A DNA stretch of 64,000 bases from an uncultured Pelagibacteraceae bacterium (lineage in GTDB: Bacteria; Pseudomonadota; Alphaproteobacteria; Pelagibacterales; Pelagibacteraceae), in the NCBI GenBank assembly GCA_902612235.1, contig CACMCJ010000001.1, forward strand, positions 62,001-126,000, read 5' to 3'. Shown here one piece after another: positions 10,181 to 19,566 of the stretch. Position numbers and translations under genes: made by a program. A model generated the notes under the pieces. It was not told the DNA's origin and made no database searches. It worked only from the letters and a program-made list of their open reading frames with translations. Every line of letters starts with the position of its first letter. Positions within the stretch are counted from its first letter, which is position 1.

Positions 10181-11380
10181 ATGAAAATACTTTGCATTTT
10201 ATATGACGATCCAAAGGGAGGGATGCCTAAAAATTATCCCCTTTCTACTTTGCCAAAACTAGATAAATATCCCGACGGAATGACGCTACCAAGTCCTAAA
10301 AACATCGATTTTAAACCTGGTGAACTATTAGGGTGTGTTTCAGGAGAGTTGGGGTTAAGAAAATTTTTAGAGACCAATGGTCATACTTTAGTAGTTACAT
10401 CTGACAAAGACGCAAAAGGTTGTAAAGCCGATAAGGAACTTATAGATGCTGATATTGTAATATCACAACCTTTTTGGCCCTATTATTTAACTAGAGAAAA
10501 AATTGAGTCTGCAAAAAATTTAAAAATGGCAATTACAGCTGGTATCGGTTCAGATCATGTTGATTTACAAGCAGCGATGGATAATAAGATAGATGTAGTA
10601 GAAGTAACTTATTGTAATTCTAGATCTGTAGCTGAACACATTGTTATGATGATTTTATCTTTAGTCAGAGACTATCATAATCAACACGCAATAGTGAAAG
10701 CAGGAGGCTGGAATATAGCTGATGCTGTTCAAAGATCTTATGATGTTGAAGGTATGCATATTGGGACAGTTGCTGCTGGGCGAATTGGTTTAGATGCATT
10801 AAGAAAAATGAAACCATTTGACGTACATCTTCATTACTTTGATAGGCATAAATTACCTGAGTCAGTCGAAAAAGAATTAAATTTAACATTTCATGAGTCA
10901 GTAGAGTCTTTAGTAAAAGTCTGTGATGTTGTAACAATCAATTGTCCTTTGCACCCCGAAACTGAAAATTTATTTGATGAAAAATTAATTAATAAAATGA
11001 AAAAAGGGGCATATATAGTTAATACAGCGAGGGGAAAAATTTGTAATAGAGAAGCTATTGCAAAAGCTCTTAAATCTGGTCAACTAAGTGGATATGCAGG
11101 TGATGTTTGGTTTCCTCAACCGGCCCCAAATGATCATGCATGGAGATCGATGCCAAATCATGGAATGACACCGCATACTTCTGGGACATCTTTGTCAGCA
11201 CAATACAGATATGCAGCTGGTGTGAGAGAGATTTTAGAATGTTTCTTCGATAAAAAACCAATTAGAGATCCATATTTAATAGTCAAAGATGGTCAACTTG
11301 CCGGAATGGGTGCTCATTCTTACAGTAAAGGAAGTGCGACTGGTGGCTCAGAAGAAGCAGCAAAATACAAAAAAAAGTAA
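10181..11380 (+). CDS. fdh: NAD-dependent formate dehydrogenase
   Basis: GTVAAGRIGLDALRKMKPFDVHLHYFDRHKLPE and SRSVAEHIVMMILSLVRDY typical of NAD-FDH. Confidence 0.94.
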   Translation: MKILCILYDDPKGGMPKNYPLSTLPKLDKYPDGMTLPSPKNIDFKPGELLGCVSGELGLRKFLETNGHTLVVTSDKDAKGCKADKELIDADIVISQPFWPYYLTREKIESAKNLKMAITAGIGSDHVDLQAAMDNKIDVVEVTYCNSRSVAEHIVMMILSLVRDYHNQHAIVKAGGWNIADAVQRSYDVEGMHIGTVAAGRIGLDALRKMKPFDVHLHYFDRHKLPESVEKELNLTFHESVESLVKVCDVVTINCPLHPETENLFDEKLINKMKKGAYIVNTARGKICNREAIAKALKSGQLSGYAGDVWFPQPAPNDHAWRSMPNHGMTPHTSGTSLSAQYRYAAGVREILECFFDKKPIRDPYLIVKDGQLAGMGAHSYSKGSATGGSEEAAKYKKK

Positions 11381-11381
11381 T

Positions 11382-13067
11382 TTAAAACAATCCTTCTATC
11401 TCACCTCTTTTATTTAGCTTGATATTATCTGCTGCTGGAGATTTTGGAAGACCTGGCATAGTCATTATAGATCCGCACACAACAACTAAAAACTCTGCAC
11501 CACTTGAAAGCCTTACCTCTCTCACAACCAAAGTATGACCGGAGGGAGCTCCTTTTAATTTAGGATCCGTAGAAAAACTATATTGAGTTTTTGCAATACA
11601 AATGGGAAATTTTTTAAATCCTGATCGTTCTATTTTTTTTATTTGCTCTTTAATTACGTCGTCTACTTCGACTGCTTTTGCTTTATATATTTCTTTTGCA
11701 ATTTTTTCTATTTTTTCCAAAATTGAAGTTTCGTCAGAGTATAGATATTTAAATTTATTTTTGTCACTCTTGTTACACAATTCAACTACATTTTTTGCTA
11801 AATCTTTTGTACCCTTTCCTCCTTCTGACCAATGGGTACAAAGACTTACTTTAACACTAAGTTTTGAACAGTAATCTTGAATAATTTTTACTTCTTTGTC
11901 AGTATCACTGATAAAGTGATTAATTGCTACTACTACTTCTAAACCAAATTTTTTTATGTTTTGAATATGTCTTTCAAGGTTAGGCAATCCTTTTTTAAGC
12001 GCGTCAGTGTTTTCATCCTTTAAGCTCTCTTTATCAACTCCACCATGCATTTTTAATGCTCTAATTGTTGCTACAATAACTACACAACTAGGATGAATGC
12101 TAGCTTTTCGACACTTTATGTTTAAAAATTTTTCAGCACCAAGATCAGCTCCAAATCCTGCCTCCGTAACTACATAATCAGATAATTTTAAAGCTGTTTT
12201 TGTCGCTAAAATTGAATTACACCCGTGAGCTATATTTGCAAAAGGACCTCCATGAATGATGGCTAGATTATTTTCTAGTGTTTGAACTGCGTTTGGTCTA
12301 ATAGCTTCTTTTAGTAGTACCGTCATGGGACCGTGGGCTTTTAAGTCCTTTGCATAAATGGGTTTTTTATCTTTTGTATACGCTACAGTTATATTTCCTA
12401 TTTTTTCTTCTAAATCCCTAATATTATTAGACAAACAGAAAATTGCCATTACCTCTGAAGCAACTGTAATGTCAAAACTGTCATTTCGTGGAACATTAGA
12501 TTTCAACTTTTCAAGATTTATTTCAATTTTTCTTAAAGCTCGATCATTTAAATCTACAACTCGCTTCCAAACAATATTGCTTGGATCAATATTTAATTTG
12601 TTACCCCAATAAATATGGTTGTCAATAAGTGCTGATAATAAATTATGCGCTGAAGTTATAGCGTGAAAATCTCCAGTGAAGTGTAAATTAATTTGCTCCA
12701 TTGGTATTACCTGAGCAAAACCTCCTCCTGCAGCTCCCCCTTTCATACCAAATGAAGGTCCTAAACTTGGCTCTCTTAAACAAACAATTGATTGGTTACC
12801 TGATAAATTTAACGCATCACTAAGGCCTACAGATGTAGTTGTTTTTCCCTCGCCAGCTGGTGTTGGTGTGATTGCTGTCACCAATATTAAATGACTTTTT
12901 TTTCCTTTTAATGACTCTATATATTCAAGATTTAGTTTTGCAATATGTCTTCCCATAGGACTAAAAGCTGAGGGATGATCAGGAATTTTAAGATTTTTTA
13001 AAACAGAGGCAATAGGTTTTATTTTAGATTCTCTTGCTATTTCAATATCTGATTTGTTTTTGGTCAT
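11382..13067 (-). CDS. fhs: formate--tetrahydrofolate ligase
   Basis: [14 protein letters not shown] Walker-type motif, [18 protein letters not shown]. Confidence 0.97.
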   Translation of the reverse strand: MTKNKSDIEIARESKIKPIASVLKNLKIPDHPSAFSPMGRHIAKLNLEYIESLKGKKSHLILVTAITPTPAGEGKTTTSVGLSDALNLSGNQSIVCLREPSLGPSFGMKGGAAGGGFAQVIPMEQINLHFTGDFHAITSAHNLLSALIDNHIYWGNKLNIDPSNIVWKRVVDLNDRALRKIEINLEKLKSNVPRNDSFDITVASEVMAIFCLSNNIRDLEEKIGNITVAYTKDKKPIYAKDLKAHGPMTVLLKEAIRPNAVQTLENNLAIIHGGPFANIAHGCNSILATKTALKLSDYVVTEAGFGADLGAEKFLNIKCRKASIHPSCVVIVATIRALKMHGGVDKESLKDENTDALKKGLPNLERHIQNIKKFGLEVVVAINHFISDTDKEVKIIQDYCSKLSVKVSLCTHWSEGGKGTKDLAKNVVELCNKSDKNKFKYLYSDETSILEKIEKIAKEIYKAKAVEVDDVIKEQIKKIERSGFKKFPICIAKTQYSFSTDPKLKGAPSGHTLVVREVRLSSGAEFLVVVCGSIMTMPGLPKSPAADNIKLNKRGEIEGLF

Positions 13068-13185
13068 TAAATACAGTTTTTCTGAAGACTTTAACTTATA
13101 TAAAGTTTCTTTGAATGTATATTAAAAAGAAGTATTTAATTAATAATAATTAAACTATATTGAGGTAAATTAAGATTATATAAAA

Positions 13186-14157
13186 ATGTATTTTGACGAA
13201 AAGAATAGTTTTTTTCACGGTATCATGTTTCATCATTTTCATGATGAAAATCTTCATAGCAAAAGCCAAGGTTCAATTTCGAAAGATGATTTATATAAAA
13301 TAATAAATTTTGTCGGAAGAGAAAATATAATAAATGCGGATATATTTTTCAAAAAATTTAAAGAGAAAAAACTTAGATCAAATGAAATTTGTCTTACTTT
13401 TGATGATGGAATTAAAAGCCAGTTTGATGTTGCGTTGCCTGTTCTTGAAGACTTGGGTATTAAAGGTTTTTTCTTTGTATATAGTTCAATGTTTGAAAAT
13501 AAACCTGATTATATTGAGGTATTTAGATATTTTAGACAAAATTTTTATAAAGAAATAAATGATTTTTATCGAGATTTTTTTCGGACCCTAAATGTAAATC
13601 TGGAAAAATTTTTTAAAAAAAACAAACTTAAAATTGATAACATCAAACTAAAAGCTCCATACTACTCACTAGAAGACATTAAATTTAGAATAACTAGAGA
13701 TGAATATCTCAATAGAGAAAATTACAAAAATCTAATGTTTTTATTAATGAGAAAAAAGAATTTTAGTGCGGAAAAATATTTTTCTAGATTATTTTTTTCT
13801 GAAAAAAATCTTAAAGACCTTCATGATATGGGTCATATTATAGGCTTACATTCTCATTCACATCCAACTTTAATTGAGAAACTTAATTATGAAAATCAAT
13901 TTAATGAGTACAATACTTGTATTTTAAAACTGTCTAAATTGCTAAATATTTCAAGAAAAGAAATAAAATGCATGTCCCACCCATGTGGAAGTTATAATAA
14001 AGATACACTTAAAATATTGTCAAAACTAGGTATAGAACTTGGATTCAAACAAATAATGGCAATTGAAAAAGATAAAGGAATGAAAGCAGTTAATAATTCA
14101 CCTTTAGAAATAGCAAGAGAAGATCATTCAAAAATTATGCGAAGAGTAAATTTATGA
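13186..14157 (+). CDS. polysaccharide deacetylase (NodB/CE4-like)
   Basis: LTFDDG and HSHSHP catalytic motifs. Confidence 0.88.
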   Translation: MYFDEKNSFFHGIMFHHFHDENLHSKSQGSISKDDLYKIINFVGRENIINADIFFKKFKEKKLRSNEICLTFDDGIKSQFDVALPVLEDLGIKGFFFVYSSMFENKPDYIEVFRYFRQNFYKEINDFYRDFFRTLNVNLEKFFKKNKLKIDNIKLKAPYYSLEDIKFRITRDEYLNRENYKNLMFLLMRKKNFSAEKYFSRLFFSEKNLKDLHDMGHIIGLHSHSHPTLIEKLNYENQFNEYNTCILKLSKLLNISRKEIKCMSHPCGSYNKDTLKILSKLGIELGFKQIMAIEKDKGMKAVNNSPLEIAREDHSKIMRRVNL

Positions 14158-14948
14158 AGATTACACTTTTTACATCTAATAAAAATAGACATAATTATTT
14201 AGTTAATTGTTTGGAGAAAATCTGTGAAAAATTATTTGTAGTGCAAGAGTTTTCACCAAAAATAAATAATATAATTCCAACTAGATACCCGAGCTCTGAA
14301 ATAATGAAAGAGTATTTTTCAAAAGTTTATGACGCGCAGACTAAATTTTTCGGTAATAGCAATATAAAACCAGTGTTAAATACTACCAAAGTGTTACCTC
14401 TTGCTATGGGAAGTTTAAAAAATTGTACCATATCATCGATATCAGAATTTTTAGAAAGTGATTTATATATTGTATTTGGCAGCAGTTACATCAAAGGAGA
14501 ATTAATTGATTTTTTAATAAAAAAAAAAACTATTAATATTCACATGGGTGTGTCTCCATATTATAGAGGGACTGATTGTAATTTTTGGGCCTTATATGAT
14601 AATAATCCTCATTTAGTTGGCGCAACGATACATTTAATTTCAAAAGGACTTGATGATGGACCAATTTTATTTCATGCGCTTTCAAATTTTAAAAAAGATC
14701 CTTTTGAGTATACTATGTCTACAGTAATGTCTGCTTTTAAAGCTATTATGAAAAGGATTGAAGATGAGTCTATTTTTTCTATCAAGTCATCAACTCAAGA
14801 TATAAATAAAGAGATAAGATTTACAAAAGCAAAAGACTTTAACGAAGAAATTGTTAAAGACTTTTTTTCAAAAAAATTGGACCTTCATTCAAAAAAAACT
14901 CAAATTTCTCTTTTTAAAGATCCCTTTATATTGCCAGAACAATTTTAA
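14154..14948 (+). CDS. formyltransferase family protein (sugar N-formyltransferase-like)
   Basis: INIHMGVSPYYRGTDCNFWAL and GLDDGPIL, retaining N/H/D catalytic pattern of formyl-THF transferases; ATGA overlap with upstream ORF. Confidence 0.85.
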   Translation: MKITLFTSNKNRHNYLVNCLEKICEKLFVVQEFSPKINNIIPTRYPSSEIMKEYFSKVYDAQTKFFGNSNIKPVLNTTKVLPLAMGSLKNCTISSISEFLESDLYIVFGSSYIKGELIDFLIKKKTINIHMGVSPYYRGTDCNFWALYDNNPHLVGATIHLISKGLDDGPILFHALSNFKKDPFEYTMSTVMSAFKAIMKRIEDESIFSIKSSTQDINKEIRFTKAKDFNEEIVKDFFSKKLDLHSKKTQISLFKDPFILPEQF

Positions 14949-14973
14949 GTATGTCAAAATTATTATTTAAAGG

Positions 14974-15048
14974 TGGTGGCCTTGGTAAGAATCGCACTTA
15001 CGACACATACCTTTTCAGGGTACTGCTCTACTACTGAGCTACAAGGCC
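14974..15048 (-). tRNA. tRNA-Phe (GAA), CCA encoded
   Basis: GGCCTTG-TA-GCTC-AGTAGTA-GAGC-A-GTACC-CTGAAAA-GGTAT-GTGTC-GTAAG-TGCGATT-CTTAC-CAAGGCC-ACCA folds as cloverleaf. Confidence 0.93.
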
Positions 15049-15263
15049 TAAAACCTAAAAGTAATTCTACCTTTAGTTAAATCGTATGGAGTCATTTCAA
15101 CCATAACATTATCACCAGCTAATACTCTTATTCTATTCTTTCTGAGTTTTCCAGCAGTATGGGCTAAAATTTCATGATTGTTTTCAAGTTTTACTCTAAA
15201 CATAGCGTTAGGTAATAATTCTGTTACCTTTCCCTTAAATTCTAAAGTCTCTTGTTTTGCCAA
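15048..15263 (-). CDS. infA: translation initiation factor IF-1 (TTG start)
   Basis: [47 protein letters not shown]. Confidence 0.97.
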   Translation of the reverse strand: MAKQETLEFKGKVTELLPNAMFRVKLENNHEILAHTAGKLRKNRIRVLAGDNVMVEMTPYDLTKGRITFRF

Positions 15264-15402
15264 CTATAAATCCTTTTAATTGTTTTTAGTCTTAATATTG
15301 AAAATCTTTTAAAGTTAAATTTATAACTAAAGAACTGTATCTTTCAATACTTCTTTTTTTATTGATTTTGGAGATAAATCAAACTCAATTTAATTTTTTA
15401 CA

Positions 15403-15846
15403 TCATAAAGCTTTATGTTTAGGTTTGTTCTTAGTATTCCAAGGATCGCCTTGATCATCTAAAGTAACCTCAATCGCCTCTACAAGTATTCTGATTATTG
15501 AATCTCCAGAAAAAATTAGTTTAATTTCGAAGTTATTGTCAGATAATTTTTTATCTTCAATTGCCAGAAAATCAAGAAATTTATCAAAGTTTGTTAGATT
15601 AATATTTTTTGCACTTACTTTAAGTACATTTTCGAATTTCAGGATTGTTCTTATTCTCTTATTTTTCCTAAAAACCCCCTTTTCTACATCTTCCCACATG
15701 AAACGATTTAGTTGCATAAGAAAAATCTTATTTTTTTTTAAATTGGCAATATTTCCTGTTGAAGTGATTGAGTCTTGAAGATGAGCAGAAATAACTCTAA
15801 GATCGTCCTCTGTTTTAGCTATTAGTTTTAAATTTTTTGCCTTCAC
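15403..15846 (-). CDS. DUF2948 family protein
   Basis: LKLIAKTEDDLRVISAHLQDS... MQLNRFMWE, adjacent to murA as in other alphaproteobacteria. Confidence 0.8.
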   Translation of the reverse strand: MKAKNLKLIAKTEDDLRVISAHLQDSITSTGNIANLKKNKIFLMQLNRFMWEDVEKGVFRKNKRIRTILKFENVLKVSAKNINLTNFDKFLDFLAIEDKKLSDNNFEIKLIFSGDSIIRILVEAIEVTLDDQGDPWNTKNKPKHKAL

Positions 15847-15847
15847 A

Positions 15848-17104
15848 TTAAATTCTTCTTATATTTGCATTACAGTTTTTTAATTTATTCTCCAAAAACT
15901 CATAGCCTCTATCGAGGTGATATATTCTATTAATAATTGTCCTATTTTCTGCGATTAGTCCAGCAAGAACTAAACTCACTGAAGCTCTTAAATCAGTAGC
16001 CATAACTTCTGCACCTGTTAATTTGGATGGCCCTGTTATTACTGCAACTTGATCTTCAATTTGGATATTTGCACCCATACGTTTAAGTTCTGGGACATGC
16101 ATAAACCTGTTTTCAAAAATATTTTCTTTGATTTTAGATTTGCCCTTTGCACGTGTCATTAAAACTAGAAGTTGAGCTTGTAAATCAGTAGGAAATCCAG
16201 GGTATGGTTTTGTAATAACATTTATTTTTTTAATATTTTTACTTTTTAAAACGGTTATCTCTGTTTTTTTAATTTTAATTTGTACACCCATTTTTCTCAA
16301 AATTTTTATTTCATTTTTAATAACACTCGGATTAATTTTTTTAAAAACTATTTTCTTTCCAATTAACGCACCAGCAATTATATATGTGCCAAGTTCAATT
16401 CTATCGAAAACAATTGAATGAAAAACTTTTTTGTTAGTTTTTTTTGACTCTAAAATAGTTATTTTACGGCCTGTGATTTTAATATTGCCTCCAATTTTGT
16501 TTAGGAATAAGATAAGATCTTTAATTTCAGGCTCAATAGCGCTATTATAAAGTATTGTCTTTCCGGAAGCTTTAAATGCAGCTAAAATCGCATTTTCAGT
16601 TGCGCCAACAGAAATACTTGGAAATCTTATTGTACATCCTTTAAGGCCTTTCTTGGCTTCAGCAATTATATAACCGTTTTTAATTTTAATTTTTGCTCCA
16701 AGTTTTTTTAGTGCGAAAAGATGAAGGTCGACTGGTCGAGTACCTATAGCACACCCGCCAGGTAAAGAGATTTTGGCTTTTCCATATTTTGTTAATAAAG
16801 GGCCGAGAACTAGTACTCCGGCTCTCATGGTTTTGACTAATTTATATGGAGCTAATGTGTTTACATCTTTTTTTTTATTTAAAATTTCAATTAAATTTTT
16901 ATTTTTTTTCAAGCTAGTTTTTAGGCCGATAAACTTTAATAAGTCTAACATTGTAAAAATATCTTTAACTAGTGGAATATTTTTTAATTTAACATGTTCA
17001 GCTAATATAGTAGCTGCTAGTATTGGTAAAGTTGCATTTTTAGAACCTGAAATTGATATTTTTCCAGTTAATTCTTTACAGCCTTTAATAATTAATTTCT
17101 GCAT
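15848..17104 (-). CDS. murA: UDP-N-acetylglucosamine 1-carboxyvinyltransferase
   Basis: ISGSKNATLPILAATIL, GGCAIGTRPVDLH, PTDLQAQ, TDLRASVSLVLAGL. Confidence 0.97.
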   Translation of the reverse strand: MQKLIIKGCKELTGKISISGSKNATLPILAATILAEHVKLKNIPLVKDIFTMLDLLKFIGLKTSLKKNKNLIEILNKKKDVNTLAPYKLVKTMRAGVLVLGPLLTKYGKAKISLPGGCAIGTRPVDLHLFALKKLGAKIKIKNGYIIAEAKKGLKGCTIRFPSISVGATENAILAAFKASGKTILYNSAIEPEIKDLILFLNKIGGNIKITGRKITILESKKTNKKVFHSIVFDRIELGTYIIAGALIGKKIVFKKINPSVIKNEIKILRKMGVQIKIKKTEITVLKSKNIKKINVITKPYPGFPTDLQAQLLVLMTRAKGKSKIKENIFENRFMHVPELKRMGANIQIEDQVAVITGPSKLTGAEVMATDLRASVSLVLAGLIAENRTIINRIYHLDRGYEFLENKLKNCNANIRRI

Positions 17105-17112
17105 TGAAGATT

Positions 17113-17667
17113 TTAAATCTTTGGAAGAGTAACGCCTTTTTGCTTCATATATTTACCTTTTCTATTGGCATAGGTAATTTTTGGTTTTTCATTTCCTTTT
17201 AAAAACACGAATTGAGCTACTCCCTCATTAGCATATATTTTTGCGGGTAAAGGTGTTGTATTTGAAAATTCTAAAGTTACGTGGCCCTCCCAGCCTGGTT
17301 CTAAAGGAGTTACATTTACAATAATTCCACACCTAGCATAGGTTGATTTTCCCAAACAAATAACAAGAATATCCTCTGGAATCTTAAAATACTCTATAGT
17401 TCTTGCTAAAGCAAAAGAGTTTGGAGGTATAATACACTCTTTTCCTGTTTTAGTAATAAAACTATCTTTTTTAAATTTTTTGGGATCAACCACTCGTGAA
17501 TTAACATTAGTAAAAACTTTAAATTCATTTGAGACTCTCGCGTCATAACCAAATGACGACAAACCAAAAGAAATTTTTCCTTTTCTAATTTGTTTGCTTA
17601 CAAACGGTTTGATCATTCCTTTTGTCTTGGAAAGTTTTTTTATCCATTTATCTGAAAGAACTGTCAT
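17113..17667 (-). CDS. dcd: dCTP deaminase
   Basis: [42 protein letters not shown]. Confidence 0.97.
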   Translation of the reverse strand: MTVLSDKWIKKLSKTKGMIKPFVSKQIRKGKISFGLSSFGYDARVSNEFKVFTNVNSRVVDPKKFKKDSFITKTGKECIIPPNSFALARTIEYFKIPEDILVICLGKSTYARCGIIVNVTPLEPGWEGHVTLEFSNTTPLPAKIYANEGVAQFVFLKGNEKPKITYANRKGKYMKQKGVTLPKI

Positions 17668-17771
17668 TTTTTTTTTTTATTAACTTTAAATTTCTTTCTC
17701 TTTTTTAAATTTTTTTTTAAAGCTAATTCACGGATTTTAAGAGAGTAATCTTTTTCAGTAAAAGATTTCAT
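17664..17771 (-). CDS. 35-aa Lys-rich small protein [35 protein letters not shown]
   Basis: Open ATG-TGA frame filling the gap before dcd, with ATGA stop/start overlap; below the ORF-track length cutoff. Confidence 0.5.
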   Translation of the reverse strand: MKSFTEKDYSLKIRELALKKNLKKRKKFKVNKKKK

Positions 17772-17777
17772 TCAGAT

Positions 17778-17972
17778 TTAGCTTTTATCTGGATTTGTTA
17801 GATCTTCAAGTGTAATGGGTTTTTCAATGTCGTGCATTACATCTTTTTTTTTTGTTTCGGGGCTTAAACTTGACTTTTTTGCTCTTCGTTGTTCAATTCT
17901 AGCTTTACGCTTAGCCTCTTTTTTCATCGCTTTATCGCCTCTAGTAGATTTATAGTCATAATGAATGCCCAT
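17778..17972 (-). CDS. small charged hypothetical protein (64 aa)
   Basis: ORF in codon-consistent gap between dcd and sulfatase-like gene. Confidence 0.6.
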   Translation of the reverse strand: MGIHYDYKSTRGDKAMKKEAKRKARIEQRRAKKSSLSPETKKKDVMHDIEKPITLEDLTNPDKS

Positions 17973-18120
17973 TTTAGCGCTCCTTTAGTATTACCTTTTT
18001 TACTTCTTGAATTGAATTTATGCAAGCTTAATCCTTATAAATTTTCTATTATTACTAGAACTTTTATTAAAAATCTTAAGAAGTTTCGTTCTTTAGTTAA
18101 TCAAAAATTTGTACTCTAAT

Positions 18121-19566
18121 TTATTTAAAAAGTCTTTTTTTAAATTCATCTTGAAGAATGGTAGGCTTATTTATTTCAATAAATTTTGCTTTATTTCTTT
18201 TTATAAAAAAAATATTGTTAAGTGAACTCGAGGGATCATCAATTATATTTCTTGAACCATGGTCCGACAAAAAATAAATATCAGCAAAATTAATTTTTTC
18301 TTTTGACAAATTTTTTAAGAAATTATCTATAAAAATTATTGTACACTTTCTGTCTATATTGTGAAAATAAGTATGTTGCTCTATATCTAATGAATTATTG
18401 TAATTTCCTAATGATCTCAGTCCTTCATAACTACAATTTTCATTAAAACCATATGGTTTATGTGGAACTAAAAAATGTCCAAAAATCAAATCATATTTTT
18501 TTGATTTAATATCATCTGCTACAAATGACAAAGTTGAAACGAATGATGCTTTTTCACCTTGGGGACTTAATGTAACATCAATTAGATTAAATTGTCTTAA
18601 CACTCTCCAAACAAATAAAGAGGCTATTGATCCATTATATTTCCATGCGTTAACAAAATGAGTTAAAGGGCTTTCTTTAAATCCTTCAATATATTTTTTC
18701 TTCTCAAACGGGTTAAAGCTTTTGCACTTTTTAACACTTAAATTATTACAAAAATTTATATGCACTGATTGAAAAACAGAAACCGATTTAAAGTTTTCAA
18801 ATAATTCATTTTTTAAAAAAGTATTATTATAGTGAAAATTATTATTCTCTTCTTTTATAAACTCTTTTGGGTCTAAAATTTTTTGATTAACTAAAGAGCC
18901 AATCGATTTTATTGTGGAGGGAAACTTTGTTTTTACGTTTGAAAATAAAATTAAATTATGATTCTTTGCTAAAGAATACATTAAATTATCAAATTCTTTT
19001 CCTTCTGAGGTTTTACTTTCGTAGCTATTCATACCAGACATTTCATCAAATATTAATATTACTTTTATATTTTCACTCATTGTAGATACATTCTTTTTGA
19101 AATTTAAAAGATTTGAAATTGATTTATTATCAAACAAAGATGTTAACAAAAGTGACACAATCACTACTAAAGAAATTTTTGCAGCATTCTCTTTTAGAGT
19201 AAAATTAAATAATAGTAACGCTATAAACATTAAAAAAAGTAATAATAAGCTTGCATAGTAAGGTCCACCAAAATTGTTCGTTAGAAAAGATAATGAATTA
19301 GTTAACTCTCTATGTAAACTTAAGTGATTATCTAATCCATACAAAGCAATTAAAGTTGTAAAAACATAAAGAGATTTTATTTTATTTAATTTTTTTAGAT
19401 AAAAAACACAAAAAATAGATAGAGCCCATAAAGTAATAAAAAATGATAAAGAAAGAAAAATTTCAACTCTGAAAACTTGAAATTTAAAGAACCATGTTGG
19501 AAATAAACAAACAAAATAAAAAAAACTATAAAGGAATAAATTCATACATTCTTCTTTTAGTATCAC
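18121..19566 (-). CDS. membrane-bound sulfatase/alkaline-phosphatase-superfamily-like protein
   Basis: N-terminal multi-TM region, then VILIFDEMSGMNSY, GHFLVPHKPYGF, YFLSDHGSRN metal-site-like motifs. Confidence 0.75.
   Translation of the reverse strand: MILKEECMNLFLYSFFYFVCLFPTWFFKFQVFRVEIFLSLSFFITLWALSIFCVFYLKKLNKIKSLYVFTTLIALYGLDNHLSLHRELTNSLSFLTNNFGGPYYASLLLLFLMFIALLLFNFTLKENAAKISLVVIVSLLLTSLFDNKSISNLLNFKKNVSTMSENIKVILIFDEMSGMNSYESKTSEGKEFDNLMYSLAKNHNLILFSNVKTKFPSTIKSIGSLVNQKILDPKEFIKEENNNFHYNNTFLKNELFENFKSVSVFQSVHINFCNNLSVKKCKSFNPFEKKKYIEGFKESPLTHFVNAWKYNGSIASLFVWRVLRQFNLIDVTLSPQGEKASFVSTLSFVADDIKSKKYDLIFGHFLVPHKPYGFNENCSYEGLRSLGNYNNSLDIEQHTYFHNIDRKCTIIFIDNFLKNLSKEKINFADIYFLSDHGSRNIIDDPSSSLNNIFFIKRNKAKFIEINKPTILQDEFKKRLFK

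Noticed and set aside
10665-11261. Minus-strand ORFs opposite fdh
   Set aside because: Antisense shadows of a strongly supported FDH; His/Gln-rich low-complexity translations.
13334-13558. 74-aa plus ORF inside the deacetylase gene
   Set aside because: Alternative frame of a gene with intact catalytic motifs; no independent support.
15264-15402. Peptide-like frame (IEFDLSPKSIKKEVLKDTVL) in the spacer upstream of infA, minus strand
   Set aside because: No good start codon and only ~20 codons; may be a gene remnant but cannot be supported from this sequence alone.
17889-18119. 76-aa plus-strand ORF overlapping the 64-aa minus ORF
   Set aside because: First part is antisense to the minus ORF; the last ~50 codons fall in spacer and could be coding but have no recognised motif or clear start. 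Left uncalled.
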